5,334 bases of DNA. Source: Phototrophicales bacterium (GTDB lineage: Bacteria > Chloroflexota > Anaerolineae > Aggregatilineales > Phototrophicaceae). Where the stretch lies: assembly GCA_002794515.1 (NCBI GenBank), contig PGTJ01000198.1, positions 1 through 5,334 on the forward strand. Direction: 5' to 3'. This document shows, piece by piece, positions 1-5,334 of this stretch; within the stretch, counting starts at the first letter, position 1, and each line of letters starts with the position of its first letter. The position numbers and the translations under genes are program-made. Under the pieces are notes generated by a model. That model searched no databases. It was given only the letters and a program-made list of their open reading frames with translations, and was not told where the DNA came from.

Positions 1-1100
1 ACTTGTTCTACGCTGAGAATGTCCGAATCCCAATCGGCGTAGACCTGCATCAAAAAGGGGTATGCGGTGGTTGTTTCGAGCATATTCAATCGCTTGAGCC
101 GTGATGATATACGCGCTTCTGGTTCATTCTCAGGGCGGAGTAGGCGATCATAATATCCCGCATAACGGTATAACGTCTCGATTTCGCCGATGAAGGCTTC
201 AGTAGTGGGGAATTCTTTCTCTATCCGTTCCCGAAAACGTTGGTATACGCGGTTGCGGGCACATAATGAAAAACTGCGTAAGGAGAGATAATGCCGTAAA
301 AATGCTGTCAGTTCGCCAATGCCCAAACGGGTGCGATTTTCGTTCAGCAACCCTTCAATCCCCAGCCAATACTGATTGAACACCGCCTCTTGGTGTTTTT
401 CGGGCAATTTCATGGCGATATAATTGCGGACTAGATCGGGTGCGGTGAGTGGTTTGCCTTTGGCGTTTAGGCTCTCAAAAATTTCGTATGGGCGTTCTTT
501 TTGGTCGAGTGTGATGAACACCACATGTAGGCAATTGAGGATGACTAATGTCAATTTTTCGGGGTCGATCTGTTTGATTTTTGCCCGTAGGTGGCGTAGG
601 AAATAATCGAATGCGCTTGCAATACGCGACTCGGATTGGGCAGGCGCGGCTTCGTGCGTCAAAATGGTGAGATACGTGTCTCGATCGCCTTGTTTTGCCG
701 TAGGGACGAGTTTGTAATAGAGCAAGCCTTGCTCGCTTTCATCCAGATTGAGCAACACCTTACGAATGCGCTTGTATAAATTCGGATGCGAGTCTTTGAC
801 CAATTTGCCCAACGCACATAATAACACCGATATGGTAGTTAAGCGTTGTTGACCATCCACTAACTTGAAGGCGGGAATGGTGCCGTTGCGCGTGCCGTCT
901 TGGATGACCACCAGCGCCCCCATAAAATGTTCGGGTTCATCATCAGGCTTGTAAATGTCGTAAACATCCCACAAATCTTCCATGAGGGTATCCCAATTTT
1001 CTTTATCCCACGCATATTCGCGCTGAAAATGGGGCAAGATATAATTTACATCCCCGCCACTGCTGAACACTTTCGATATCGAGATGCTATCGGCTTTCAT
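1..1100 (-). CDS. DUF262 domain protein (GmrSD/SspE-like), 3' end cut off by the window
   Basis: An open frame of 366 codons runs from an ATG at 1100 to the window edge without a stop, so the C-terminus is missing. The N-terminal DUF262 domain is clear: QREYAW at residues 26-31, GALVVI at 61-66, the signature VDGQQRLTT at 81-89, and FESLNAKGKPL at 208-218 followed by a PDLVRNYI segment, which is the family's usual FE.LN..G..L...D...N block. Known DUF262 proteins include GmrS/GmrD type IV restriction enzymes, BrxU and SspE, where the DGQQR motif supports nucleotide binding or hydrolysis and a C-terminal DUF1524 HNH domain cuts DNA. Whether this protein has that nuclease domain cannot be seen here. 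The start is supported by AAAGGA at 1112-1117. It lies 67 bases downstream of the hydrolase gene on the same strand, so it may be cotranscribed. Family assignment is firm; a defence role is inference. Confidence 0.92.
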   Translation of the reverse strand, partial: MKADSISISKVFSSGGDVNYILPHFQREYAWDKENWDTLMEDLWDVYDIYKPDDEPEHFMGALVVIQDGTRNGTIPAFKLVDGQQRLTTISVLLCALGKLVKDSHPNLYKRIRKVLLNLDESEQGLLYYKLVPTAKQGDRDTYLTILTHEAAPAQSESRIASAFDYFLRHLRAKIKQIDPEKLTLVILNCLHVVFITLDQKERPYEIFESLNAKGKPLTAPDLVRNYIAMKLPEKHQEAVFNQYWLGIEGLLNENRTRLGIGELTAFLRHYLSLRSFSLCARNRVYQRFRERIEKEFPTTEAFIGEIETLYRYAGYYDRLLRPENEPEARISSRLKRLNMLETTTAYPFLMQVYADWDSDILSVEQ

Positions 1101-1111
1101 AGATACACGAA

Positions 1112-1117
1112 TCCTTT
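1112..1117 (-). promoter_or_regulatory. Ribosome binding site of the DUF262 gene
   Basis: Read on the minus strand the sequence is AAAGGA, 11 bases before the ATG at 1100. It supports that ATG as the start. The 67-base gap 1101-1167 contains no clear terminator hairpin and no convincing promoter, so readthrough from the hydrolase gene is plausible. Confidence 0.5.
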
Positions 1118-1167
1118 CTCAAGGCGCAAATAAGAATAGTTTAGCCGATTTTGGGATGTGTGCAAAA

Positions 1168-2889
1168 TCACCCCACCATCGGCAAGATCAGCGCCGAGGG
1201 GTGGTCAGCATCATGAAAAATTTGTTGGTGCGCTGGTTGATGCTCGGTACACGTCAGGAATGGGGCATCGACGCACAAATTGCGCGACCAACGCGGATGT
1301 GCGGCGCTGGCGATTTGCAGGCGTAGCCGATGCCCCGCCTTGAAATGATGTGCGGTCGCCCACATATCCACCTCGATGCAATACGTGCCATCGGGTTGTG
1401 GGGCTACCGCTTTTTTCGATAGGCGCATCAGACCATCACAAATGTTGTATGACCGTCCATCGGGATGCACATCACATAACCGCCCATAAAAATCGGCGCA
1501 GGGGACATCGGTATAGACGTACAATTGCAGGCGCACATAGCCGATGACCTCCAGTGGTGCAGATAACGGCGCAGTGGTATAAACCAGCACATCATCGCGC
1601 TGTTCAATGCGCCGATTATCCCGCTTGCCCGCATTCCACAGGTGGAACTGCGTCCCGCCGATATATGGTGTGGGATGTTGCGGGTCGTACATGTAATTAT
1701 CGGGTGTTTCGTGTCGGGGCGCATCCGCCGAGAGTTCACCGCCTTGATGCAGATAGAACGGGGTGGGGCGGGTATTGGCTGGCGGGAATTGGTCGTAATC
1801 GCGCCATTGGCGGATGCCCATCACATACAAGCGCACGGGTTTTTGGCGTATCGCTGATTTATCCCCTTTGAGATGTGCATCGAACCAGCGCAACCCTTCG
1901 GTCAATTCGATCATGCTGGCGATGGTGCTGAAATGATGCCCCCCGCCAATGGTCAGATAGGGATTTTTGCCCGCCTCGCGCAGGCGATGGTAATCTGCCA
2001 ATGTGCCACGCAAGAAAAAGTCGTACCATCCGCCGATGAGATGGACGGGCGTATCCAACGCGCTCAGGTTGTTCATCTGACGCATCTCATCCCATGTCGG
2101 GGTGGTGGGGTCGGCATTATCTAACCACAAGCGGTAATAATCGACTGGCTTATCGAATATGGCGATGTCGTCATCTCGAATCGGCAGGTGGTCGAATGCT
2201 TTTTGTGTTTTGCGTTCCACCTCCTGCCAAAAAGTCGCTGAATAAATTAACGGCTTGCCCCGTAATTTATCTAATTGATGAAAGACCGCCATCCAGCGCA
2301 TGGCTAACCCTAAATCGAACGCACCATCGGGGTACAAAATGGGATATAAATCGGATGATGTGATGGCAGGCACGATCGCCCGAATGGCGGGATGATGTGG
2401 TGCGATCGCCCACTGCACGATTCCCAAATAGCTCCCGCTCCACATGCCGATCACCCCATTGAACCATGATTGTGATTCGAGCCATGTGATAGTCGCCGCG
2501 GCATCGGCACGTTCCGAGAAATATGGCGAAAATTCGCCCCCCGATTCAAACCTGCCGCGCACATCTTGTATCAGGACGTGGTAGCCGCGTTCTGCGAAAC
2601 GCTTGCCGATGAATTCTAAATACCAACCGAAATTGCTATTCAGATGATTCCGCCCATATGGTGTGCGGATGAAGACGGTCGGAAAATCACCATCGGCGCG
2701 GGGCGCATAGTGATCTGCCATGAGCGACACGCCGTCTGGGGTAGGGATGGCGATATTGCGCGTTATAATCACACGGTAACGCATTTTGGATAGGCGTAAG
2801 ACGCGCTGTGCTGTTTGTTTGCGCGTCAGATAAGCGAGGCTGATGAGCGCCAACAGACCGAATAAGATATATCGGATAAATTTTTTCAT
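1168..2889 (-). CDS. CocE/NonD family serine hydrolase (X-Pro dipeptidyl-peptidase S15-like), membrane-anchored
   Basis: 573 residues, complete, ending in TGA. Residues 4-21 are a hydrophobic segment preceded by MKK and followed by RK, so the protein is probably held in the membrane by an uncleaved N-terminal anchor or exported. The alpha/beta hydrolase domain covers roughly 45-345: RTPYGR (75-80), DVRGRFESGGEF (109-120), the nucleophile elbow GMWSGSYLG with Ser153, the acid in GGWYD (Asp290), and the base in GGGHH (His318 or His319). These spacings match the Ser-Asp-His order of cocaine esterase. Residues about 350-570 form the C-terminal beta-sandwich domain typical of the family, including HPRWSRNL (531-538). 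Family members hydrolyse esters, acyl amides or X-Pro peptides; the substrate here cannot be told. The residue two before the nucleophile is Gly152's neighbour Ser151, where cocaine esterase has Gly. It follows the DUF5615 gene closely and has a strong ribosome binding site. Confidence 0.93.
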   Translation of the reverse strand: MKKFIRYILFGLLALISLAYLTRKQTAQRVLRLSKMRYRVIITRNIAIPTPDGVSLMADHYAPRADGDFPTVFIRTPYGRNHLNSNFGWYLEFIGKRFAERGYHVLIQDVRGRFESGGEFSPYFSERADAAATITWLESQSWFNGVIGMWSGSYLGIVQWAIAPHHPAIRAIVPAITSSDLYPILYPDGAFDLGLAMRWMAVFHQLDKLRGKPLIYSATFWQEVERKTQKAFDHLPIRDDDIAIFDKPVDYYRLWLDNADPTTPTWDEMRQMNNLSALDTPVHLIGGWYDFFLRGTLADYHRLREAGKNPYLTIGGGHHFSTIASMIELTEGLRWFDAHLKGDKSAIRQKPVRLYVMGIRQWRDYDQFPPANTRPTPFYLHQGGELSADAPRHETPDNYMYDPQHPTPYIGGTQFHLWNAGKRDNRRIEQRDDVLVYTTAPLSAPLEVIGYVRLQLYVYTDVPCADFYGRLCDVHPDGRSYNICDGLMRLSKKAVAPQPDGTYCIEVDMWATAHHFKAGHRLRLQIASAAHPRWSRNLCVDAPFLTCTEHQPAHQQIFHDADHPSALILPMVG

Positions 2890-2895
2890 ATTGTG

Positions 2896-2946
2896 TCACC
2901 TCAACCAATGAACTTGACCCGCATCACGCGCCTCGTCAAATAGTTC
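2896..2946 (-). pseudogene. Out-of-frame C-terminal tail of the DUF5615 gene
   Basis: Omitting the C at 2947 (minus strand) lets the frame continue after ...SRIY as ELFDEARDAGQVHWLR and then TGA at 2896-2898. This is the kind of ending DUF5615 proteins have: a short helix after the I(G)R..I..I segment, then a closing strand of the form (G)(Q)V.(F/W)L. In the frame as written translation ends instead after RTI at 2936. The corrected gene would encode about 112 residues from the ATG at 3235, the usual family length, and would stop 6 bases before the hydrolase ATG. The alignment rests on my memory of the family, not on a computed match. Confidence 0.6.
2897..2902 (-). promoter_or_regulatory. Ribosome binding site of the CocE-type hydrolase gene
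   Basis: GAGGTG on the minus strand, 7 bases before the ATG at 2889, fixes that start. The TGA at 2896-2898 that would end the frame-corrected DUF5615 gene overlaps this site, an arrangement typical of translational coupling between neighbouring operon genes. Confidence 0.75.
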
Positions 2947-3235
2947 GATAAATTCGGCTAATAATTTGGATGGTACGACCAATATCACTCCCTGTATGGT
3001 AATTTAAGCATACCAAGCATAAGAAATCTGTCCGATGCTGTGTTCGACTGGCAAATGGGTGGTCAAATGTCACCATAATTAAACGATTTTGGGTGGCAAA
3101 TGGCAGATGTTCTGCATCATCATCTTTACCTGTCATGCCAACATCAACCGCCCGAACCACACGATAATCACGCTCTATTAGCCCTCTTGCAATTTTACGA
3201 CTGATGTGTTCACATGACCTCACATCATATCTCAT
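2936..3235 (-). CDS. DUF5615 family PIN-like protein, probably frameshifted near its 3' end
   Basis: 99 residues from the ATG at 3235; the same frame opens 13 codons earlier at a GTG (3274), but neither start has a good Shine-Dalgarno site. I prefer the ATG because family members begin about eight residues before the conserved acidic pair, and because a likely promoter sits directly upstream. Visible family features: CEHISRKIARGL (residues 8-19) for the usual DEH(V/I)S...L, a VGMTGKDDDAEHLPFA stretch (32-47), RLIMVTFDHPFAS (51-63) and IGRTIQIISRIY (85-96). DUF5615 proteins have a PIN/Mut7-C-like nuclease fold and are usually the toxin half of a pair with a DUF433 antitoxin. No such partner is present. 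Two normally acidic positions read Cys8 and Pro60, and the family's C-terminal segment is found in another frame (see next entry). Likely a decaying or inactive copy; a sequencing error could also explain the shift. Confidence 0.7.
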   Translation of the reverse strand: MRYDVRSCEHISRKIARGLIERDYRVVRAVDVGMTGKDDDAEHLPFATQNRLIMVTFDHPFASRTQHRTDFLCLVCLNYHTGSDIGRTIQIISRIYRTI

Positions 3236-3245
3236 GAACACATCA
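3202..3245. repeat. 11-base inverted repeat, possible operator at the DUF5615 start
   Basis: TGATGTGTTCA at 3202-3212 is exactly complementary to TGAACACATCA at 3235-3245, with 22 bases between, giving 33 bases (about three helical turns) from arm centre to arm centre. A third copy of the outer heptamer, CACATCA, lies at 3221-3227, so the heptamer occurs three times about 18-19 bases apart. The right arm covers part of the likely minus-strand -10 box and the base where transcription should begin; the left arm lies inside the coding sequence. This fits a repressor site or a hairpin around the start of the message. Function is inference. Confidence 0.5.
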
Positions 3246-3270
3246 TAGCACGTTTGAGCATAGCTGACTA
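3242..3270 (-). promoter_or_regulatory. Likely promoter of the minus-strand group
   Basis: On the minus strand, TAGTCA (3265-3270; four of six bases match TTGACA) is separated by 17 bases from TATGAT (3242-3247; five of six match TATAAT). TGC directly before the -10 box makes it an extended -10. The predicted transcription start falls at about 3235, on the A of the preferred DUF5615 ATG, which would give a leaderless message and would explain the lack of a ribosome binding site there. If the GTG at 3274 were used instead, this promoter would lie inside the gene. Confidence 0.42.
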
Positions 3271-3300
3271 GCACCTGCCAATGGTTTTATGGCGTACCCA

Positions 3301-3330
3301 TTGTCATATCCGATGGAATGTGGGTATAAT
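3301..3330 (+). promoter_or_regulatory. Promoter of the patatin-WS/DGAT operon
   Basis: TTGTCA at 3301-3306 (five of six bases of the -35 consensus) and a perfect TATAAT at 3325-3330 are 18 bases apart. Transcription should start near 3337, leaving a leader of about 52 bases before the ATG at 3389. The leader holds a 9-codon open frame including its stop (ATG 3337, TGA 3361-3363). A 6-base inverted repeat, CAATGG at 3279-3284 and CCATTG at 3298-3303, touches the -35 box and might be a regulator site, though it is short. Confidence 0.62.
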
Positions 3331-3388
3331 CAAACTATGATTAGAAAAATTATTGTCATTTGATATTTTGTGTGAAAATAGGTTTTTT

Positions 3389-4465
3389 ATGGGTCAAAAT
3401 TTTTTATCAGAAATCCCCGAACTCAAGAAAAAATCGGGGACGGCGCTCGTTTTAAGCGGTGGTGCGACCAAAGCCTTTTACTTTCATCTGGGTGTCCTCA
3501 ATATTCTCCGTCCTGATGATTTGACATCGATTGTGGGTTCAAGCGCGGGCGCGGTGGTCGGCGCGTTTTTAGCCTCTGGCATTGCCCCAGAGACGCTCAT
3601 CTCTGCCATTCATCAGGGACAGGTATATGTCCCTAAATTTGATGCGTGGGTCAAAACACTCACCTCTGGCATGTTGTTTCGCCCCAATTATATCGATATT
3701 GCCAAACAAGCCGTCAAAAGTACCGTTGAGACGGCGCTTTTTTTGGCGACACTGCCGTGGTTGCGTGGCAAGGATGTGGTCGCAGAGACGCTAGAGCGAC
3801 TCTTGGGCAACCCGATGAATGTCCGTGCCATCTTCAATTCGGGCGCAATTGAAGACCTATTTCGCCGATTTTTGCCCTCACCCGATTTTCGAGATACCGA
3901 AATTGACCTATATGTCACTGCTACGGCGCTCGACTCCAAGATACGGGCGGTGTTCAACAGCATTTACGATTTTGAATGTCATGAAGATGCGTTCATGACC
4001 GATGTCCCCATTCATAAGGCGATCCGCGCCTCGACCGCCGTCCCCGGATTATTCGACCCCGTGATGATTAAGGGCAAATATTGGGTGGATGGCGAAATTA
4101 AGCGCACCCTCTCGGCAGATATTGGCGTGAGCCTCGCCGATAAAATCATCATCTCGCACACCTATCAACCCTTGTGGCTAGAAAACGATGGAAGCGTTGC
4201 CGATATGGGCGCGGCGAATATTTTGCGCCAGTCGGTCATCACGGTGGTGCATGAACGCATCAATCGTTGGCGTGAGCGGTTTGAGGAACACAACCGCTAC
4301 AAAGAGGTGATTTGGGTGCATCCCGACCCCGATGACATCGAATTTTTCCTCGCGCCTGAATTTTCGTTTTCATATGAGACACAAAAACGCCTCATTCGGA
4401 GCGGAGAACTTGCGGCTTTGAAGGTTTTAGGTCATACTAACCAACAAAAATCTATCCGTTCTTAA
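3389..4465 (+). CDS. Patatin-like phospholipase family protein
   Basis: 358 residues, ending in TAA. Patatin-fold acyl hydrolases cleave acyl chains from phospholipids or other lipids with a Ser-Asp dyad. Both parts are present: the elbow GSSAG at residues 50-54 (Ser52) and the DG of YWVDGEI (Asp234-Gly235). The N-terminal oxyanion loop is LSGGATKAF (22-30) followed by HLGVL (33-37), a slightly unusual form of the usual GGG.(R/K)G. About 180 residues separate Ser and Asp, with RASTAVPGLFDPV (213-225) just before the dyad Asp, as is common in the family. No signal peptide is visible, so the protein is probably cytoplasmic or peripheral at the membrane. An in-frame TTG at 3353 would add 12 residues; I chose the ATG at 3389 because AGG (3380-3382) stands 6 bases before it and the extra residues are not family-like. 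The acyltransferase gene follows after 44 bases, so the two probably form an operon. Lipid substrate unknown. Confidence 0.92.
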   Translation: MGQNFLSEIPELKKKSGTALVLSGGATKAFYFHLGVLNILRPDDLTSIVGSSAGAVVGAFLASGIAPETLISAIHQGQVYVPKFDAWVKTLTSGMLFRPNYIDIAKQAVKSTVETALFLATLPWLRGKDVVAETLERLLGNPMNVRAIFNSGAIEDLFRRFLPSPDFRDTEIDLYVTATALDSKIRAVFNSIYDFECHEDAFMTDVPIHKAIRASTAVPGLFDPVMIKGKYWVDGEIKRTLSADIGVSLADKIIISHTYQPLWLENDGSVADMGAANILRQSVITVVHERINRWRERFEEHNRYKEVIWVHPDPDDIEFFLAPEFSFSYETQKRLIRSGELAALKVLGHTNQQKSIRS

Positions 4466-4495
4466 CCGATGGATAAAGCAAGCCAGTAGTGTAGC

Positions 4496-4500
4496 GGAGG
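4496..4500 (+). promoter_or_regulatory. Ribosome binding site deciding the WS/DGAT start
   Basis: GGAGG ends directly before an in-frame ATG at 4501, too close to serve it, and stands 9 bases before the next in-frame ATG at 4510. The latter is therefore the likely start. The 44-base gap 4466-4509 shows no terminator. Confidence 0.7.
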
Positions 4501-4509
4501 ATGAATATC

Positions 4510-5334
4510 ATGGTGGTGAAAAACGAGCGCCTTTTAGGTCCTGTCGATAGTGCATTTTTTTATGTCGAGACGCAAAAAAATCCGATGAATATCGGTGCTG
4601 TGTGTATTTTTGATGGGGTGATGCACTTTGATGAATTGGTCAAATTGGTCGATTCGCGCATTCATCGTGCGCCAATTTATCAACAAAAAATTGTCCAAAC
4701 CCCATTGAACTTAGGACAACCGATGTGGATGTATGACCCCGATTTTTATGTCGGCAATCATATCTTTCGTTTGCGCCTCGAACCGCCCGGTACAGAGGAA
4801 CAATTGCGCCAATTGGCGGGTCGGTTGGTATCTAGCCCGTTGAATCGAGATAAACCCTTGTGGGAGATGCACGTTATTGAGGGGCTATCTGATAACCGCA
4901 CCGCCATTTTCTTTAAGGTGCATCATTGTATGGTGGATGGTTTGGCGGCGGTGGAATTGCTCACCTTATTGTTTGATCTCACCCCCGATATGCCCGAAAT
5001 TGAACCCAAACCCTTGTATGATGCGCCATCTATCCCCGAAAAAACACAATTGGTTGCTGGGGCTTTGCAACGAGATGTGTCGCAGGGCTTCAAGATCCTT
5101 CGCAAGGTCGGTGGTGAATTATCGTTCATTGGCTCGTTGTTATCTGATAAAGAAAAACGCCGTAAAACATTCATTGGCATGGCGAATTTGCTCAATGATA
5201 ATTTGCGCCCCATTCGTCGCTTGCCCATTAATGGCAAAAATAGTGGACGGCAGGCATTGGCATGGACAGAATTTTCGTTGGCAGAAGTCCGTGCCATAAA
5301 ATCGGGGCGCAATGCCTCGGTCAATGATGTCATG
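4510..5334 (+). CDS. Wax ester synthase/diacylglycerol acyltransferase (WS/DGAT), 3' end cut off by the window
   Basis: 275 codons are visible, with no stop; the family is usually 450-500 residues, so about the N-terminal 60 percent is here. These enzymes transfer an acyl group from acyl-CoA to a long-chain alcohol or diacylglycerol, making wax esters or triacylglycerol at the inner face of the membrane. The catalytic HH...DG motif reads HHCMVDG at 138-144, with His139 the expected general base. The typical opening RLLGPVDSAFFYVE (7-20), the PLWEMHVIEGL block (116-126) and the beginning of the conserved ND motif (SVNDVM, 270-275, at the window edge) are all present. It is the second gene of the patatin operon, which fits a role in recycling acyl chains into neutral lipid or, less likely, acylation of another acceptor. 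Specificity for wax ester or triacylglycerol cannot be read from the sequence. Confidence 0.93.
   Translation, partial: MVVKNERLLGPVDSAFFYVETQKNPMNIGAVCIFDGVMHFDELVKLVDSRIHRAPIYQQKIVQTPLNLGQPMWMYDPDFYVGNHIFRLRLEPPGTEEQLRQLAGRLVSSPLNRDKPLWEMHVIEGLSDNRTAIFFKVHHCMVDGLAAVELLTLLFDLTPDMPEIEPKPLYDAPSIPEKTQLVAGALQRDVSQGFKILRKVGGELSFIGSLLSDKEKRRKTFIGMANLLNDNLRPIRRLPINGKNSGRQALAWTEFSLAEVRAIKSGRNASVNDVM

Noticed and set aside
1554..1871. Plus-strand open frames across 1084-2363, up to 105 codons
   Set aside because: They lie antisense to the clearly recognisable CocE-type gene, have no family-like sequence, and arise from its codon bias.
2402..2409. GCGATCGC octamer like the cyanobacterial HIP1 repeat
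   Set aside because: Only one copy was noticed in the window, which chance explains; it does not support a cyanobacterial origin.
3236..3274. GTG at 3274 as the DUF5615 start
   Set aside because: It adds 13 residues not typical of the family, has no Shine-Dalgarno site, and lies upstream of the better promoter; it cannot be fully excluded.
3279..3303. 6-base inverted repeat CAATGG/CCATTG next to the plus-strand -35 box as an operator
   Set aside because: Too short, with a 13-base loop, to stand apart from chance; mentioned only with the promoter.
4466..4509. Terminator between the patatin and WS/DGAT genes
   Set aside because: No stem followed by a T-run is present, which favours cotranscription.
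4877..5333. Open frames of 136-140 codons on both strands at the right end
   Set aside because: Both overlap the WS/DGAT gene, whose frame has the HHCMVDG and PLW motifs; the others show no recognisable motif.

Overview
The window carries five protein genes arranged as two divergent groups around a control region at about 3200-3390. Base composition is balanced, starts often have good Shine-Dalgarno sites, and the genes are tightly packed, so this is bacterial chromosomal DNA. The mix of families (DUF262, CocE-type hydrolase, DUF5615 PIN-like protein, patatin, WS/DGAT acyltransferase) suggests a free-living environmental bacterium. Chloroflexota or a similar lineage would fit, but nothing in the sequence fixes the taxon. 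There are no rRNA or tRNA genes, CRISPR arrays, insertion sequences or phage genes that I can see.

Left group, minus strand, read from about 3235 down to 1: a short DUF5615 PIN-like nuclease-fold protein, then a membrane-anchored CocE/NonD-type serine hydrolase (1168-2889), then the first 366 codons of a DUF262 (GmrSD/SspE-like) protein that leaves the window at base 1. The DUF5615 gene appears to carry a single-base frameshift near 2947. If that shift is undone, the reading frame continues with family-like sequence and stops inside the Shine-Dalgarno site of the hydrolase gene, 6 bases before its ATG, which suggests the two were once translationally coupled. No DUF433-type antitoxin gene accompanies it.

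Right group, plus strand: a patatin-like phospholipase (3389-4465) and, 44 bases later, a wax ester synthase/diacylglycerol acyltransferase (4510 to beyond the right edge). They look like one operon from a near-consensus promoter (TTGTCA, 18 bases, TATAAT at 3301-3330). A lipase that releases acyl chains next to an acyltransferase that esterifies acyl-CoA points to membrane-lipid turnover or storage-lipid formation.

Most of the window is ordinary, recognisable coding sequence. The least ordinary parts are the degenerate DUF5615 gene with its frameshift, and the 11-base inverted repeat (3202-3212 / 3235-3245) that overlaps its likely promoter and start codon. I do not see convincing evidence for a wholly new system; the DUF262 gene is a possible defence gene, but its distinguishing C-terminal half lies outside the window.
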